64,000 nucleotides of DNA from Dehalococcoidia bacterium (lineage in GTDB: Bacteria; Chloroflexota; Dehalococcoidia; Tepidiformales; Tepidiformaceae). The position numbers and the translations under genes were made by a program. Under the pieces are notes generated by a model. It did no database searches and was not told the DNA's origin. It saw only the letters and a program-made list of their open reading frames with translations. Shown one piece after another: positions 8,812 to 19,380 of the stretch; the stretch's first letter is position 1; each line of letters starts with the position of its first letter. Location of the stretch: assembly GCA_022824925.1 (NCBI GenBank), contig JAJDYW010000040.1, positions 179,471 to 243,470 of the forward strand, in the 5' to 3' direction.

Positions 8812-9285
8812 CTATCCCCCCTCCCGCTTCGCCACGACCTGGTGGGGCCTTGGCGGCAGGTTCAGCACTTCCTCGGGAAACGACTCAACAAAATGCTGGA
8901 GCAGCTCCCCCAGGCGGACGAGCCCGGTGACGGCACCGTCCTCGACGACGGGCAGGGTGCGGTAGTTGTGGCGCTGCATGAGCGCGATCGCATCCCCGAC
9001 GGTGGTCTCGGCGGCAATCGTGGCCGGTTTCCGCGTGAGCACGCTCTGATCCAACGGCTGGTCCCAGTCGAAGTCCGCTCCCATGCAGCGGGTGAGCACG
9101 TCTCGTTCGGTGAAGATGCCGACGAGGCGGTCATCCTCCACGGCGAGGACGCACGAGCGCGCGCCCTGGTGCATCCGCTGGACGGCGGTGCGCACGGTGG
9201 CCGTGGGCGGGAGAAACACTGGATTCGCGAGTGGGAGTTCGCCCACGCGCTGGTCGATGAACTTCGCGAGCCGGGACCGATCCAT
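8812..9285 (-). CDS. CBS-pair protein upstream of korA
   Basis: The 157-residue protein consists almost entirely of two CBS repeats: DDRLVGIFTERDVLTRCMG in the first and HNYRTLPVVEDGAVTGLVRL in the second. Such stand-alone Bateman modules sense adenine nucleotides and regulate a partner protein. It heads the kor operon and is related in the GIFTERDVL segment to the zinc-ribbon CBS protein at the other end, so the oxidoreductase genes are bracketed by two likely sensors. ATG 9285 starts the module directly. No catalytic domain is present. Confidence 0.88.
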   Translation of the reverse strand: MDRSRLAKFIDQRVGELPLANPVFLPPTATVRTAVQRMHQGARSCVLAVEDDRLVGIFTERDVLTRCMGADFDWDQPLDQSVLTRKPATIAAETTVGDAIALMQRHNYRTLPVVEDGAVTGLVRLGELLQHFVESFPEEVLNLPPRPHQVVAKREGG

Positions 9286-9462
9286 CAGTTCCTGACTGCT
9301 TCCGCGAGCCTCGGGAGCGAACCCCCTGGGCGGCTCTTGGCGCTGCTCACGGAGTGTACCGCGTTTTCTGCTTATGCACGCCAGCGCCTTCCTGCGTCTG
9401 TTGTGCCACGCGATTCCCGGTGCCGCTGCGAGCGCGCATACCGGCAGGCGGTGGGGAGGGGG

Positions 9463-9468
9463 TACAAT
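9463..9468 (+). promoter_or_regulatory. -10-like element TACAAT
   Basis: TACAAT sits about 30 bases before the kinase-like gene at 9502, which also has a G-rich Shine-Dalgarno region (GAGGGGG). The 215-base gap 9286-9501 separates two divergent operons and should carry promoters for both; I see no clear element for the leftward one. Confidence 0.45.
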
Positions 9469-9501
9469 TCCGCCGCGCCAAACCGGCCGAGGGGGCCCGT
9501 G

Positions 9502-10137
9502 ATGAACATCCGGATCGTGGCACTGGCCCGTCCCGTGGGGACGGCAGGCGAAGAGATCGCGCAGCTGACGGCGGACAAGCTGGGCTTCCGCTTCTACGAC
9601 TACCAGGTGGTGCAGGCGGCCGCGCAGGAGGCGGGCGTCTCACCGGAGACGGTGAGCGAGGCGGAGCACACGCCCTCGCTGCTGACGCGCATCCTCGAAG
9701 CCCTCGCGCGCAACCCGAGCATGCCCGTAGCGGCCTGGGCCGACCCGGTCCCGCTGGCCAGCAACCCGCTCCTCACGTCGACCGAGTACCGGCGCTTCAT
9801 CGAGGACGTGATCCGCGACCTCGCCGAACAGGGCGAGGCGGTGCTGATGGGGCACGGGGCGCCCATGGTGCTGCACGACCGCAGCGACACCCTGAAGGTC
9901 CTGACGACCGGTTCCCTCGAGCAGCGCGCCAGGCGTATCGCCGAGGGCATGAACGCCGACATCGCGACGGGGCGCCGCACGGTCGAGAAGACGGACTCCG
10001 AACGGCAGGACTACTTCCGGCGTTTCTACAACCGCGCCTGGCTGGCATCGGAGAACTACGACCTCTGCCTGAACACGGACCGGCTCACGGCCGAGCAGGC
10101 GTCCTCGCTGATCGCGGAGATGGCGCAGATGCACTGA
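9502..10137 (+). CDS. Cytidylate kinase-like family protein
   Basis: The 211-residue protein matches the cytidylate-kinase-like family: start IRIVALARPVGTAGEEIAQ, then LGFRFYDYQVVQAAAQEAG, a central VLMGHGAPMVLHD and the lid-like EQRARRIAEGMN with KTDSERQDYFRRFYN. The P-loop position reads ARPVGTAGEEIA, not a textbook GxxGxGKS, which is typical of this divergent family. Its true substrate is unknown; nucleotide phosphorylation is only inferred. The frame is open from 8842, but the ATG at 9502 follows a G-rich ribosome site and begins the conserved strand. Confidence 0.82.
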   Translation: MNIRIVALARPVGTAGEEIAQLTADKLGFRFYDYQVVQAAAQEAGVSPETVSEAEHTPSLLTRILEALARNPSMPVAAWADPVPLASNPLLTSTEYRRFIEDVIRDLAEQGEAVLMGHGAPMVLHDRSDTLKVLTTGSLEQRARRIAEGMNADIATGRRTVEKTDSERQDYFRRFYNRAWLASENYDLCLNTDRLTAEQASSLIAEMAQMH

Positions 10138-10150
10138 GCGCCCGGCGGCG

Positions 10151-11089
10151 TCAGGCGCGCTCGAAGGCGGCGATCGCGGCTCCCAGCAGCACGGCCTGCA
10201 GGAGGCCGGCGGAGGCCAGCAGCCAGAGACCGGCGGCCCGCTCGCGGGCGTGCAGGAGGAAGCCGAGCGCGACGTTCACGGCCACGATCCCTCCCCCGAC
10301 GGCCCCGATGCGCAGCAGCTCCCAGCGTTCGCCCACGCGCACGATGCCGGTGGTCTGCGGGAAGTCGATCTGCACGAGGGCAGGCAGGTCCGGGTACTGG
10401 CTGAAGAGGTAGCCCCCGAGCGCCCCGAGGGCGACGAGCACGAAGCCGACGACGAACCAGGCGTCGCCGTCGCTCCAGAAGGAGAGGAGGGCGAGGCCGC
10501 GGGGCTCGACGCGCTGCGTCTCGCCGGGCTCGACGCCGACGATGAGGCGCCGGGAGCAGGCCTCGGCGAAGGCGACCTCGTCGGGCACGGTGAGCCCGTA
10601 GACACGCCCCGGGGTGACCACGAAGACGTTGTCCTCGGGGCGGTTGTGGGTGGCGAAGAAGAGGGTGGGCCCGAGGGCGGTGACGAGACCGCGCCCGATG
10701 TGACAGCCCCACCAGTTCAGCCCCGTGACCGACTCCTCGCCGACGGTGCGGCCGGGAACAACGCGCTGGATGTCGGTGATGGGGACGACCACCTCGCCGC
10801 CACACCAGCGGATACGCAGGGACTCGTCGTCGATCTGGTAGGCGAGGCGGGCGAGGCCCACGGTCCACCATCCGAAGAGGAGGGCGAGGCCGGCGAAGAC
10901 CGCGACCACGACCCAGGCGAGGAAGGTGGTGAATTCGATGGCGCCGCCGGCGGCGAGCGCGCCGGCCACCAGGGCGATGAAGGCGGCCCACAGCGTGAAG
11001 GCGCCGCCGACGATGACCCCGAGGGCGCGGGGAGGCCGGAAGGTCTCGGCGTCTACGACGCCACTCGCACGCGCGCCGGGGTGCACCAT
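10151..11089 (-). CDS. Membrane protein with PH-like domain, hypothetical
   Basis: The 312-residue protein has two N-terminal hydrophobic helices (about residues 25-75), then a soluble beta-rich region that looks like a bacterial PH domain (YQIDDESLRIRWCGGEVVVP, IQRVVPGR, FATHNRPEDNVFVVTPG). Three further hydrophobic segments follow (about 205-230, 250-275, 285-310). The family is unclear and no enzyme motif is seen. Its ATG overlaps the 3' end of ilvE by 37 bases, so it is probably expressed with ilvE. The second codon is GTG, so the start could be one residue later. The long frame continuing to 12403 is ilvE antiframe and is not coding. Confidence 0.75.
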   Translation of the reverse strand: MVHPGARASGVVDAETFRPPRALGVIVGGAFTLWAAFIALVAGALAAGGAIEFTTFLAWVVVAVFAGLALLFGWWTVGLARLAYQIDDESLRIRWCGGEVVVPITDIQRVVPGRTVGEESVTGLNWWGCHIGRGLVTALGPTLFFATHNRPEDNVFVVTPGRVYGLTVPDEVAFAEACSRRLIVGVEPGETQRVEPRGLALLSFWSDGDAWFVVGFVLVALGALGGYLFSQYPDLPALVQIDFPQTTGIVRVGERWELLRIGAVGGGIVAVNVALGFLLHARERAAGLWLLASAGLLQAVLLGAAIAAFERA

Positions 11090-11985
11090 GAGCCGTACTT
11101 CTCGCTCTTGCCGCGGATCACATCGAAGAAGATACGGGAGAGCTCCAGGGTCGTGGGACCCGGTACGCCACCCCCGATGGCCCGCCGGTCGATCTCGGTC
11201 ACGGGCGTGAGGTGCGCGGCCGTGCCGGTCATGAACACCTCGTCGGCGATGTAGAGCTCGGAGCGATCGATGGGGCGCTCGACCGTCTCCAGGCCGAGCT
11301 CGTTGGCGGCCAGCTCGACGACGGTGGCGGCGGTGATGCCCTCGAGGATGTTGTCGGAGGGGGAGGGCGTGATGAGCTTGCCATCGCGCACCATGAAGAT
11401 GTTCTCGCCGCTGCCCTCGGAGACGTGGCCGTCGGCGTTGAGGACGATGGCCTCGTCGAAGCCGTTGCGCTCGGCCTCGCTCTTGGCGAGGGCGCTGTTG
11501 ACGTAGATGCCGGTCACCTTGGCGCGCGGGGGAATGCCGAGGTCGTCGACGCGCCGCCAGCTGCTCGTGTGGCAGCGCGCGCCCTTGTCGATATCGAGGT
11601 ACGGCCCGAAGGGGGCGATGAAGATGAGGACGTCGCTCTCGAGGCCGTGGAGGCGTACGCCCAGAACCTCGGAGCTGAGGTAGACCATGGGGCGGATGTA
11701 GACATCCTCTTCGTAGCCGCTGCGCTCGACGATCTCGACGGTCAACTCGCAGAGGCGGTCGATGGGCTCGTTCAGCTCGAGGCCGAGAATGTGGCTGCTC
11801 TGGGCGAGGCGCTCGTAGTGCTCGCGCACGCGGAACAGGTAGAGGCGGCCATCCTCGGCGTTCCAGTTCCCGCGGATGCCCTCGAATACGGCGGTTCCGT
11901 AGTTGAAGGCGTGGGTCATGACGCCCACCTTCGCCTCCTCCAGAGGCACGATCTGTCCCTTGAAGTAGGCTTGCGGCGTGGCCAT
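11053..11985 (-). CDS. ilvE: Branched-chain amino acid aminotransferase
   Basis: The 310-residue PLP-fold type IV aminotransferase catalyses the last step of valine, leucine and isoleucine synthesis with glutamate as donor. Seen are the N-terminal HAFNYGTAVFEGIRGN, IRPMVYLSSEVLGV, the lysine-bearing PPRAKVTGIYVNS and phosphate-binding HVSEGSGENIFMVRDG, and TGTAAHLTPVTEIDRR near the end. Length fits IlvE. ATG 11985 has AGGAGG eight bases upstream; the longer frame adds a non-conserved leader. A PH-like membrane gene follows with overlap. Confidence 0.93.
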   Translation of the reverse strand: MATPQAYFKGQIVPLEEAKVGVMTHAFNYGTAVFEGIRGNWNAEDGRLYLFRVREHYERLAQSSHILGLELNEPIDRLCELTVEIVERSGYEEDVYIRPMVYLSSEVLGVRLHGLESDVLIFIAPFGPYLDIDKGARCHTSSWRRVDDLGIPPRAKVTGIYVNSALAKSEAERNGFDEAIVLNADGHVSEGSGENIFMVRDGKLITPSPSDNILEGITAATVVELAANELGLETVERPIDRSELYIADEVFMTGTAAHLTPVTEIDRRAIGGGVPGPTTLELSRIFFDVIRGKSEKYGSWCTPARVRVAS

Positions 11986-12035
11986 CGGCGCGCCCTCCTG
12001 AAGGCTGGTGACTGGCGCAGTATACGCGCGAGCGG

Positions 12036-12452
12036 CTACTGGTCCGCCGCGGAACTGCTGAAGAAGGTCGGCTCGCGGCACTCCTCAACGGAGCGCTCCT
12101 TGCCCGCCAGGCGCTCGCGCACATCGTCCGCGGGAAGCGGCGGGGCGACGACGAGCGGGCTGGTGGGATCGTCGACGGCGTCCTCCAGGTAGTCGATGAA
12201 CGCCTCGTGGAAGTCGCGCAGATCGCGGGGCGGGGCGACGGCCGAAAGGTCCTCGATGAAGGCCTCGATGGCGGCGGCGATGCCGGCTTCCTCCGTCTCC
12301 ACCTGGATGGCGTCGGAGAAGCGGTCGAGGCCGGCGCAGAGGACGGCGAGGTAGGCCTCGTCATCGACATCGGTAGGCGAAGCGTCGTCGCAGGCGATGG
12401 CAAGCACGGCGAGCAGCCCGGCGGTCGCGACGAGGAGGAACGAGCGGGCCAT
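12036..12452 (-). CDS. Small predicted lipoprotein
   Basis: The 138-residue protein begins MARSFLLVATAGLLAVLAIAC, a signal peptide with a lipobox (LAIAC), so it is probably lipid-anchored outside the membrane. The mature part is acidic and helical (DDEAYLAVLCAGLDRFSDA, AIEAFIEDLSAVAPPRDLRDFHEAF) without a recognised domain. A TACGAT hexamer ends seven bases before ATG 12452, which favours this start over ATG 12461 and suggests a leaderless transcript. Function unknown. Confidence 0.72.
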   Translation of the reverse strand: MARSFLLVATAGLLAVLAIACDDASPTDVDDEAYLAVLCAGLDRFSDAIQVETEEAGIAAAIEAFIEDLSAVAPPRDLRDFHEAFIDYLEDAVDDPTSPLVVAPPLPADDVRERLAGKERSVEECREPTFFSSSAADQ

Positions 12453-12484
12453 CGGGGGCATCGTACGCACGGGTCCGGTTGGCG

Positions 12485-13345
12485 CTACAGGACGATGCGG
12501 CGGACGGCGCCGGAGGGGGCGCGCCGCCAGTTCTCGACGACGTAGCGCTCGGCGCCGCCGACCTCGCGACGCTCCATGCGACAGCGGCGGGGCGCTTCGA
12601 GCTCGCGGCGGGCCGAGCGCGCCCAGCGGATGAGCGCGTCCGCATCGGCGATGGGGAGCACGTCGCCCGCCTCGGCGAGCAGCTCGGCCTTCGCGATCCC
12701 GAGGGCCAGCAGCCAGCCGGTCGTGAGCTCGGCGAGGGCCACGTGGAAGTCGCGGTCGCCGAAGGTGACGGCGAGCCTGCCGGCGCCGCTCTCGCCGCCG
12801 GCCAGGAGCACGCTCGCGCCGGGCGAAGGCGCGGCGAGCGCGCCGACGCAGTCGCGGACGCCGACCAGCAGGTCCGGGATGGCATCGGCATCCTGAGCGG
12901 GCGGCGTGGCGAGCGCGTACTCGGTGGCGTGCTCGTCGTGCAGGTCGCCGAGGCCGCCGGCGTCGAGCCAGTCGCGCCAGGCGGGGTCGTCCCGGAGGAG
13001 GGCCACGCAGGCGACCTCCTGCTCGGCGGCGCTCGCGATGAGGGGGACGGCGGGGGCGTAGGCGCCCCACTCGACGGCGTGGAGCGCCTGGAGGCGGGAG
13101 AGCCAGGCACGGGAGCCGGTCGCGAGGAGGGAGGCGACGGTCACGTTGCGGTAGCGCGAGCCCGCCGCCTCGTTGGCGATCGCGGATTCGAGGCGCAGGC
13201 CCTCGATCACAAGCTCGACCGTCTCCCCGAGGACGAAGGAGGTCTGACGGTGGGCGTCGGGGGAGCCGGCGGCGCCCGCGGGCGGCCGCGAGGAACGCTC
13301 CGCCTCGGGGAAGACGCGGGGCGGGGAAACGCGGAAAGCGGGCAT
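12485..13345 (-). CDS. Hypothetical protein in the def-eno operon
   Basis: The 286-residue protein starts four bases after the enolase stop on the same strand, so it is very likely co-transcribed. It is rich in Ala and Glu, with a central segment EWGAYAPAVPLIASAAEQEV and an end that reads CRMERREVGGAERYVVENWRRAPSG in two parts. I do not recognise a family, and there are no membrane helices or metal motifs. The open frame with consistent G/C third positions and tight spacing supports a real gene. Confidence 0.6.
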   Translation of the reverse strand: MPAFRVSPPRVFPEAERSSRPPAGAAGSPDAHRQTSFVLGETVELVIEGLRLESAIANEAAGSRYRNVTVASLLATGSRAWLSRLQALHAVEWGAYAPAVPLIASAAEQEVACVALLRDDPAWRDWLDAGGLGDLHDEHATEYALATPPAQDADAIPDLLVGVRDCVGALAAPSPGASVLLAGGESGAGRLAVTFGDRDFHVALAELTTGWLLALGIAKAELLAEAGDVLPIADADALIRWARSARRELEAPRRCRMERREVGGAERYVVENWRRAPSGAVRRIVL

Positions 13346-13349
13346 CGGC

Positions 13350-15174
<1,825 letters not shown>

Positions 15175-15178
<4 letters not shown>

Positions 15179-15681
15179 TCCTCGACCTCCTCCGGGACCT
15201 GCTCGATGCGCACGAGCGCGTCCGGGCTCTCGAGGTAGTCGATGTAGAGGATGCCGTTGAGGTGGTCGATCTCGTGCTCGAGGGCCTCGGCGAGGAGGTC
15301 GTCCTCGGCGCGGATGCGGACCTCGCGGCCGGTGGTGGGGTCGATGCCCTTCACGATGACCTTCACGGAGCGAACGATCTCGCCGCGGAAGCCGGGCACG
15401 GAGAGGCAGCCCTCGTTGAGGACGCGTTCGCCCGAACGCTTCACGATCTCGGGGTTGAGGAGGGCGAAGGGCTCGGCGGGCGGCGTATCGAGGACGATGA
15501 CCTGGAGGGGGATGCCGATCTGGGGCGCGGCGAGGCCGACGCCGGGCGCGTCGTACATGGTCTCGAACATGTCCTCGATGAGCTCGGGGATGCTCGAGTC
15601 GCGGGCGCGCACGCGCTTCGCCCGCTGCCGCAGGACGGGGTCGCCGGCGCGCCGGATGGGATGGATGGCCACGAATCGCAT
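15175..15681 (-). CDS. def: Peptide deformylase
   Basis: The 168-residue metalloenzyme removes the formyl group from the N-terminal Met of new proteins. All three family motifs are intact: GVGLAAPQIG (motif 1), EGCLSVPG (motif 2, metal-binding Cys) and HEIDHLNG (motif 3, two His and catalytic Glu). It starts the leftward def - LOG-like - eno - hypothetical operon and is divergent from nadB, with an 84-base spacer between. Confidence 0.96.
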
Positions 15682-15752
15682 TGTACGGAGGCGCGTCGTG
15701 CGGGCGACCGGGCGGGCGCGCCGGGAGCGTCGCGGCGACTTCGTGTAGGACG

Positions 15753-15758
15753 TACACT
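15753..15758 (+). promoter_or_regulatory. -10-like element TACACT for nadB
   Basis: TACACT ends seven bases before the nadB GTG, and no Shine-Dalgarno fits between, so the nadB mRNA probably starts at or next to its start codon (leaderless). Confidence 0.5.
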
Positions 15759-15765
15759 AAGTCGC

Positions 15766-17310
15766 GTGAGCGATCCCCCACGGGCGGACGGCGGGTACCG
15801 GGCGATCGTGATCGGCAGCGGCATGGCGGGACTGTTCGCGGCGCTCGAAGCGAGCGCCCTGGGACCCGTGCTGCTGGTGACGAAGGCGGAGCTGCAGGAG
15901 GGGAGCACGCTCCATGCGCAGGGCGGGATCGCGGCCGCGATCGGGCCAGACGACTCCCCCGAGCAGCACCTGGCGGACACGATCGCGGCGGGCGCGGGGC
16001 TCGTCGACGAGGCGATGGCGCGCGTCCTCGTGGAGAGCGCCGCCCAACGCATCCGCGACCTCGAACAGTACGGCGTCGACTTCGACAGCGAGGGCGCGGG
16101 GCCGGCCTTCGGGCGCGAGGGGGCGCACCGCAACGCGCGCGTGCTCCACGCGCGCGGCGACCGCACGGGGGCGGCGATCACGGCGGCGCTCGCCGAGCGG
16201 GTCGAGAGCGGGCGGGTGACCGTGCGGCAGCACACCCTCGCGACGGAGATTCTGCTGGAAGGGAGCACGACGGCCGGTCTTCGCGCCCTGGACCTGGAGT
16301 CGGGGGCCGAGGTGGTGTTCGAAGCGCCCGCGGTGGTGCTGGCGACGGGCGGGGCAGGAGCAGCCTTCTCTCACACGACCAACCCGCCGGTGGCGACGGG
16401 TGACGGGATCGCGCTCGCGTTCGCGGCGGGGGCGGAGGTGACCGACCTCGAGTTCTACCAGTTCCACCCGACCGCCTTCCGGCAGGCAGGGGCGCCTCCT
16501 TTCCTGATCTCGGAGGCACTGCGGGGCGAAGGCGCCGTGCTGCGGGACGAGCATGGCCGGACGTTCATGGGGCGCTACCATCCGCTGGCCGACCTCGCGC
16601 CGCGCGACGTGGTGGCACGGGCGATGGTCGCCGAGATGCAGGCCGCGCATGCCGACCAGGTCTGGCTCGACTGCACGGCCCTGAACGGGGTCGACCCGAC
16701 CGAGCGCTTCCCCGGCATCGCCGCCTTCTGCCGCGACCACGGCATCGACCTGCGGCACGACCCCGTGCCGGTCGCGCCGGCGGCGCACTACCTGATGGGC
16801 GGTGTTCGCACGGACGAGTGGGGCCGGACGACGGTCCCGGGCCTGTATGCGTGCGGGGAGAGCGCGGCGACGGGGGTCCACGGCGCGAACCGGCTGGCCA
16901 GCAACTCGCTGCTGGAGACGGTCGTCTTCGCGAAGCGGGCGGTCGAGCACCTCGCGAGCGGGGCGGGCGGGGCGATGGCGCCGTGCGCGGCATCGACGCC
17001 GTTCGCACCGGCGGGGGGCGCCCCGCCCGACCACGCGACGGTCCAGCGGCTGCTGTGGCGGCGGGCGGGCATCGAGCGGTCGGGGGAGGAGCTGGCGGGG
17101 GGGCTGGCGGCGGTGCGGGCGTGGCCAGCGGCGGCCCGGGAGCCCTCGCGGGAGTCGCACGAGCGGTGCTGGCTCGCGGTGTTCGCCGAACTCCTGCTGA
17201 CGGCGGCGCTCACCCGCGAGGAGAGCCGCGGGGCCCACTTCCGCACCGACTTCCCCGAACGGGACGACAACCGCTGGCAGCGGCGCCTGGTGTATCGCCG
17301 TGCCGGTTGA
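15766..17310 (+). CDS. nadB: L-aspartate oxidase
   Basis: NadB oxidises L-aspartate to iminoaspartate, the first step of de novo NAD synthesis. The 514-residue flavoprotein shows the FAD-binding VIGSGMAGLFAALEA, HAQGGIAAAIG, the substrate and FAD segment HRNARVLHARGDRTG, the LATGGAGAAFSHTTNP strand and the family-typical TGVHGANRLASNSLLE near residue 370. The GTG start at 15766 begins the conserved N-terminus with a -10-like TACACT just before it. nadC follows with an 11-base overlap. nadA is not in the window. Confidence 0.94.
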   Translation: MSDPPRADGGYRAIVIGSGMAGLFAALEASALGPVLLVTKAELQEGSTLHAQGGIAAAIGPDDSPEQHLADTIAAGAGLVDEAMARVLVESAAQRIRDLEQYGVDFDSEGAGPAFGREGAHRNARVLHARGDRTGAAITAALAERVESGRVTVRQHTLATEILLEGSTTAGLRALDLESGAEVVFEAPAVVLATGGAGAAFSHTTNPPVATGDGIALAFAAGAEVTDLEFYQFHPTAFRQAGAPPFLISEALRGEGAVLRDEHGRTFMGRYHPLADLAPRDVVARAMVAEMQAAHADQVWLDCTALNGVDPTERFPGIAAFCRDHGIDLRHDPVPVAPAAHYLMGGVRTDEWGRTTVPGLYACGESAATGVHGANRLASNSLLETVVFAKRAVEHLASGAGGAMAPCAASTPFAPAGGAPPDHATVQRLLWRRAGIERSGEELAGGLAAVRAWPAAAREPSRESHERCWLAVFAELLLTAALTREESRGAHFRTDFPERDDNRWQRRLVYRRAG

Positions 17311-18187
17311 ACCACCCCCCGTGGGAGCCATCGCCTCGGTGGTGCGAACGGCGCTCTCCGAGGACCGCGCCGGAAGCGACATCACGACGCAGGCGGTCGT
17401 CGAACCCGAGCTCGTCGCGCGCGGGCGGCTGGTGGCGCGCGAGGCGGGGGTGGTCTGCGGGCTCGTCGTGGCGAGTCATGTGTTCGCAACGCTGGACGAG
17501 CGCGTCGCCTTCGAGGGGCACGTCGCCGACGGGGACCGGGTGGAGGGCGGGACAGCACTCGCGAGCGTGACCGGACCCGCACAGGCCATCCTGTCGGGGG
17601 AGCGGACGGCGCTGAACCTCCTGCAGCGGCTCTCGGGAGTCGCGACGCTGACCCATCGTTATGTCGAGGAAGCGGCCGGGACGGACTGCCTCATCCTCGA
17701 CACGCGCAAGACGACGCCGGGCCTCCGGGACCTGGAGAAGTACGCGGTCCGCTGCGGTGGCGGGACGAACCACCGCCGCGACCTCGTGGCGATGGCGATG
17801 ATCAAGGACAACCACCGCGAGGCGATCGGCCGGCAGGGGCGGACCCTGCAGTCGGCGGTGGGGGCGATCCGGCAGCACGCGCCGCAGACACCCATCGAGA
17901 TCGAGGTGGACACGCTGGAGGAGCTGGAGGCGGCGCTGGCGGCGGAACCGGAGTGGATCATGCTCGACAACATGAGCACGGCGGAGATGCGCGAGGCCGT
18001 GGCGCTGGTAGCGAGGCGCGCGAGCCTGGAGGCGAGCGGCGGGATCACCCTGGAACGCATCGCGGAGGTGGCGGCGACGGGCGTCGACGCGATCTCGTCG
18101 GGGGCGCTGACCCACAGCGCGCCCGCGCTCGATATCGCCCTCGACCTCACCTTCGAGGACCAGGGCCGCTCAGGCGAAGCCGACTGA
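17300..18187 (+). CDS. nadC: Nicotinate-nucleotide pyrophosphorylase (carboxylating)
   Basis: NadC converts quinolinate and PRPP to nicotinate mononucleotide. The 295-residue protein has LSEDRAGSDITTQAV at the N-terminus, LSGERTALNLLQRLSGVAT, the active-site DTRKTTPGLRDLEKYAV, GGGTNHRRDL, MIKDNH, EIEVDTLEEL and the phosphate-binding EASGGITLERI. The GTG start lies inside the end of nadB (11-base overlap), indicating a coupled nadBC operon. Its 3' end overlaps the convergent TIM-barrel gene by 18 bases. Confidence 0.95.
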   Translation: MPVEPPPVGAIASVVRTALSEDRAGSDITTQAVVEPELVARGRLVAREAGVVCGLVVASHVFATLDERVAFEGHVADGDRVEGGTALASVTGPAQAILSGERTALNLLQRLSGVATLTHRYVEEAAGTDCLILDTRKTTPGLRDLEKYAVRCGGGTNHRRDLVAMAMIKDNHREAIGRQGRTLQSAVGAIRQHAPQTPIEIEVDTLEELEAALAAEPEWIMLDNMSTAEMREAVALVARRASLEASGGITLERIAEVAATGVDAISSGALTHSAPALDIALDLTFEDQGRSGEAD

Positions 18188-19084
18188 GCGGAGGAAGGCG
18201 GGGGCGCCCCGCACGGCCTCGTCCGGCTCGCGCTGGTCGATCTCGAGGGTGACGGTATCGAGCGCGGCAAGGCCCCCGGCGACCATCGCCCAGTCGAGCT
18301 GGGCGGTGCCGGGGGCGCGGTGGTCGACCACAGCGCGGACATCGTGGACGTGGGCGCCGACGAGCCGGTCGCCGAGCCTCTCGAACCAGGCGCGGTGGGG
18401 CATGAAGCCGAGCCGGTCGAGGATCTCCGCGTGGCCGGTGTCGTGCCAGTGGCCGGTTTCGTCCGGGGCGAATCCGTCGAGGAGGGCGAGGGCCTCGTCG
18501 GGGTGGGGGATCTGGTGGAACTGGAGGCGGTTCTCCGGGCCGATGACGATGCCGTGGGGGCGGGCCGCCTCGACGAGCTGCTCGAGCGTGGCGCGGGCGG
18601 CCTCCAGGTTGGCGGGAGCCGCCTCCGCGCGGCGCTCCTCCATCGCGGCGCGGACCTCGCCGGCGCGGTTGCCGCGAATGCCGTGCTGGCGGAAGAGGCG
18701 GTACAGCTCCGCCTCCGGACCGGACCACGCCATCTCGACCTCGCCCAGGTGGACAACGAGCCCGATGGCGCCGGCCTCGGCGGCCCACTCGAGGCTGCGG
18801 AGGGCGTGTGCGACGGCTTCCTCCCGCTCGGCGGGGTCGGTAGCGGCGAGGTTGAGGTCGGCGTTGCCGCGGCCGCCGGCCACGAGGACGTGGGGGGCGG
18901 GCTGGTGGATGGAGGTGACGGGGAGGACGTTGGCGTCGAGGAGGGCGCGCAGCTTCTCCTCGGAGGTCGAGTGGGAGACCTCGATGGCGTCGTAGCCGGC
19001 CTCGGCGGCGTAGCGCGCGAAGGCCGCGCCGTCGGCGAAGCGGTCCTGCTGGGCGTACATGGTGGAGAGCGCGAGCGTGGTCAC
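18170..19084 (-). CDS. Sugar phosphate isomerase/epimerase-like TIM barrel
   Basis: The 304-residue protein resembles AP-endonuclease-2-fold/xylose-isomerase-like TIM barrels. It shows AAEAGYDAIEVSH, VHLGEVEM, IGPENRL, GHWHDTGHAEILDRLG and GAHVHDV, giving the Glu/His/Asp set that normally binds divalent metal. Members act as isomerases, epimerases or dehydratases of sugars or cyclitols; the substrate cannot be inferred. GTG 19084, with a G-run upstream, is preferred to the longer frame because the conserved strand (TTLALSTMYAQQ) starts there. Confidence 0.8.
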   Translation of the reverse strand: MTTLALSTMYAQQDRFADGAAFARYAAEAGYDAIEVSHSTSEEKLRALLDANVLPVTSIHQPAPHVLVAGGRGNADLNLAATDPAEREEAVAHALRSLEWAAEAGAIGLVVHLGEVEMAWSGPEAELYRLFRQHGIRGNRAGEVRAAMEERRAEAAPANLEAARATLEQLVEAARPHGIVIGPENRLQFHQIPHPDEALALLDGFAPDETGHWHDTGHAEILDRLGFMPHRAWFERLGDRLVGAHVHDVRAVVDHRAPGTAQLDWAMVAGGLAALDTVTLEIDQREPDEAVRGAPAFLRSVGFA

Positions 19085-19085
19085 A

Positions 19086-19370
19086 TTACCCCCGGGATTC
19101 GGCAGTCGGGCTGCGTGTGGCCCGCTGGATGGCAAGCACGGCCGTCGGAAGGGCAAGGGCCAGCACGAAGCTGAGGATGAGCCCCAGGCCGTCGTCCCGG
19201 ATGAGGACCGGGACGAGCAGTCCGCCCACGACGCCCGCGAACAGGCTCAGGGGAAGATAGCGCAGGCCGGCGTTCCCGCGGGTGATCACGCTCAGGGCGA
19301 GCCACGGAACGAACCCGAGCACCAGCCACCCGAGAACGTAGAGCGTGATGAAGATGGCGCTGAAGAGCAC
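19086..19370 (-). CDS. Small three-helix membrane protein
   Basis: The 94-residue protein has three hydrophobic segments (AIFITLYVLGWLVLGFVPW, LPLSLFAGVVGGLLVPVLI and LGLILSFVLALALPTAVLAI). It starts at GTG 19370, ten bases after the rseP stop, so it probably ends the dxr-rseP operon. The longer frame overlaps rseP and is rejected. No family is recognised. Confidence 0.65.
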   Translation of the reverse strand: MLFSAIFITLYVLGWLVLGFVPWLALSVITRGNAGLRYLPLSLFAGVVGGLLVPVLIRDDGLGLILSFVLALALPTAVLAIQRATRSPTAESRG

Positions 19371-19380
19371 GGCGGGCGCG

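Noticed and set aside
11090..12403. Upstream extension of the PH-like membrane protein across ilvE
   Set aside because: It lies antiframe within ilvE on the same strand and shows Arg/Pro-rich, non-conserved sequence.
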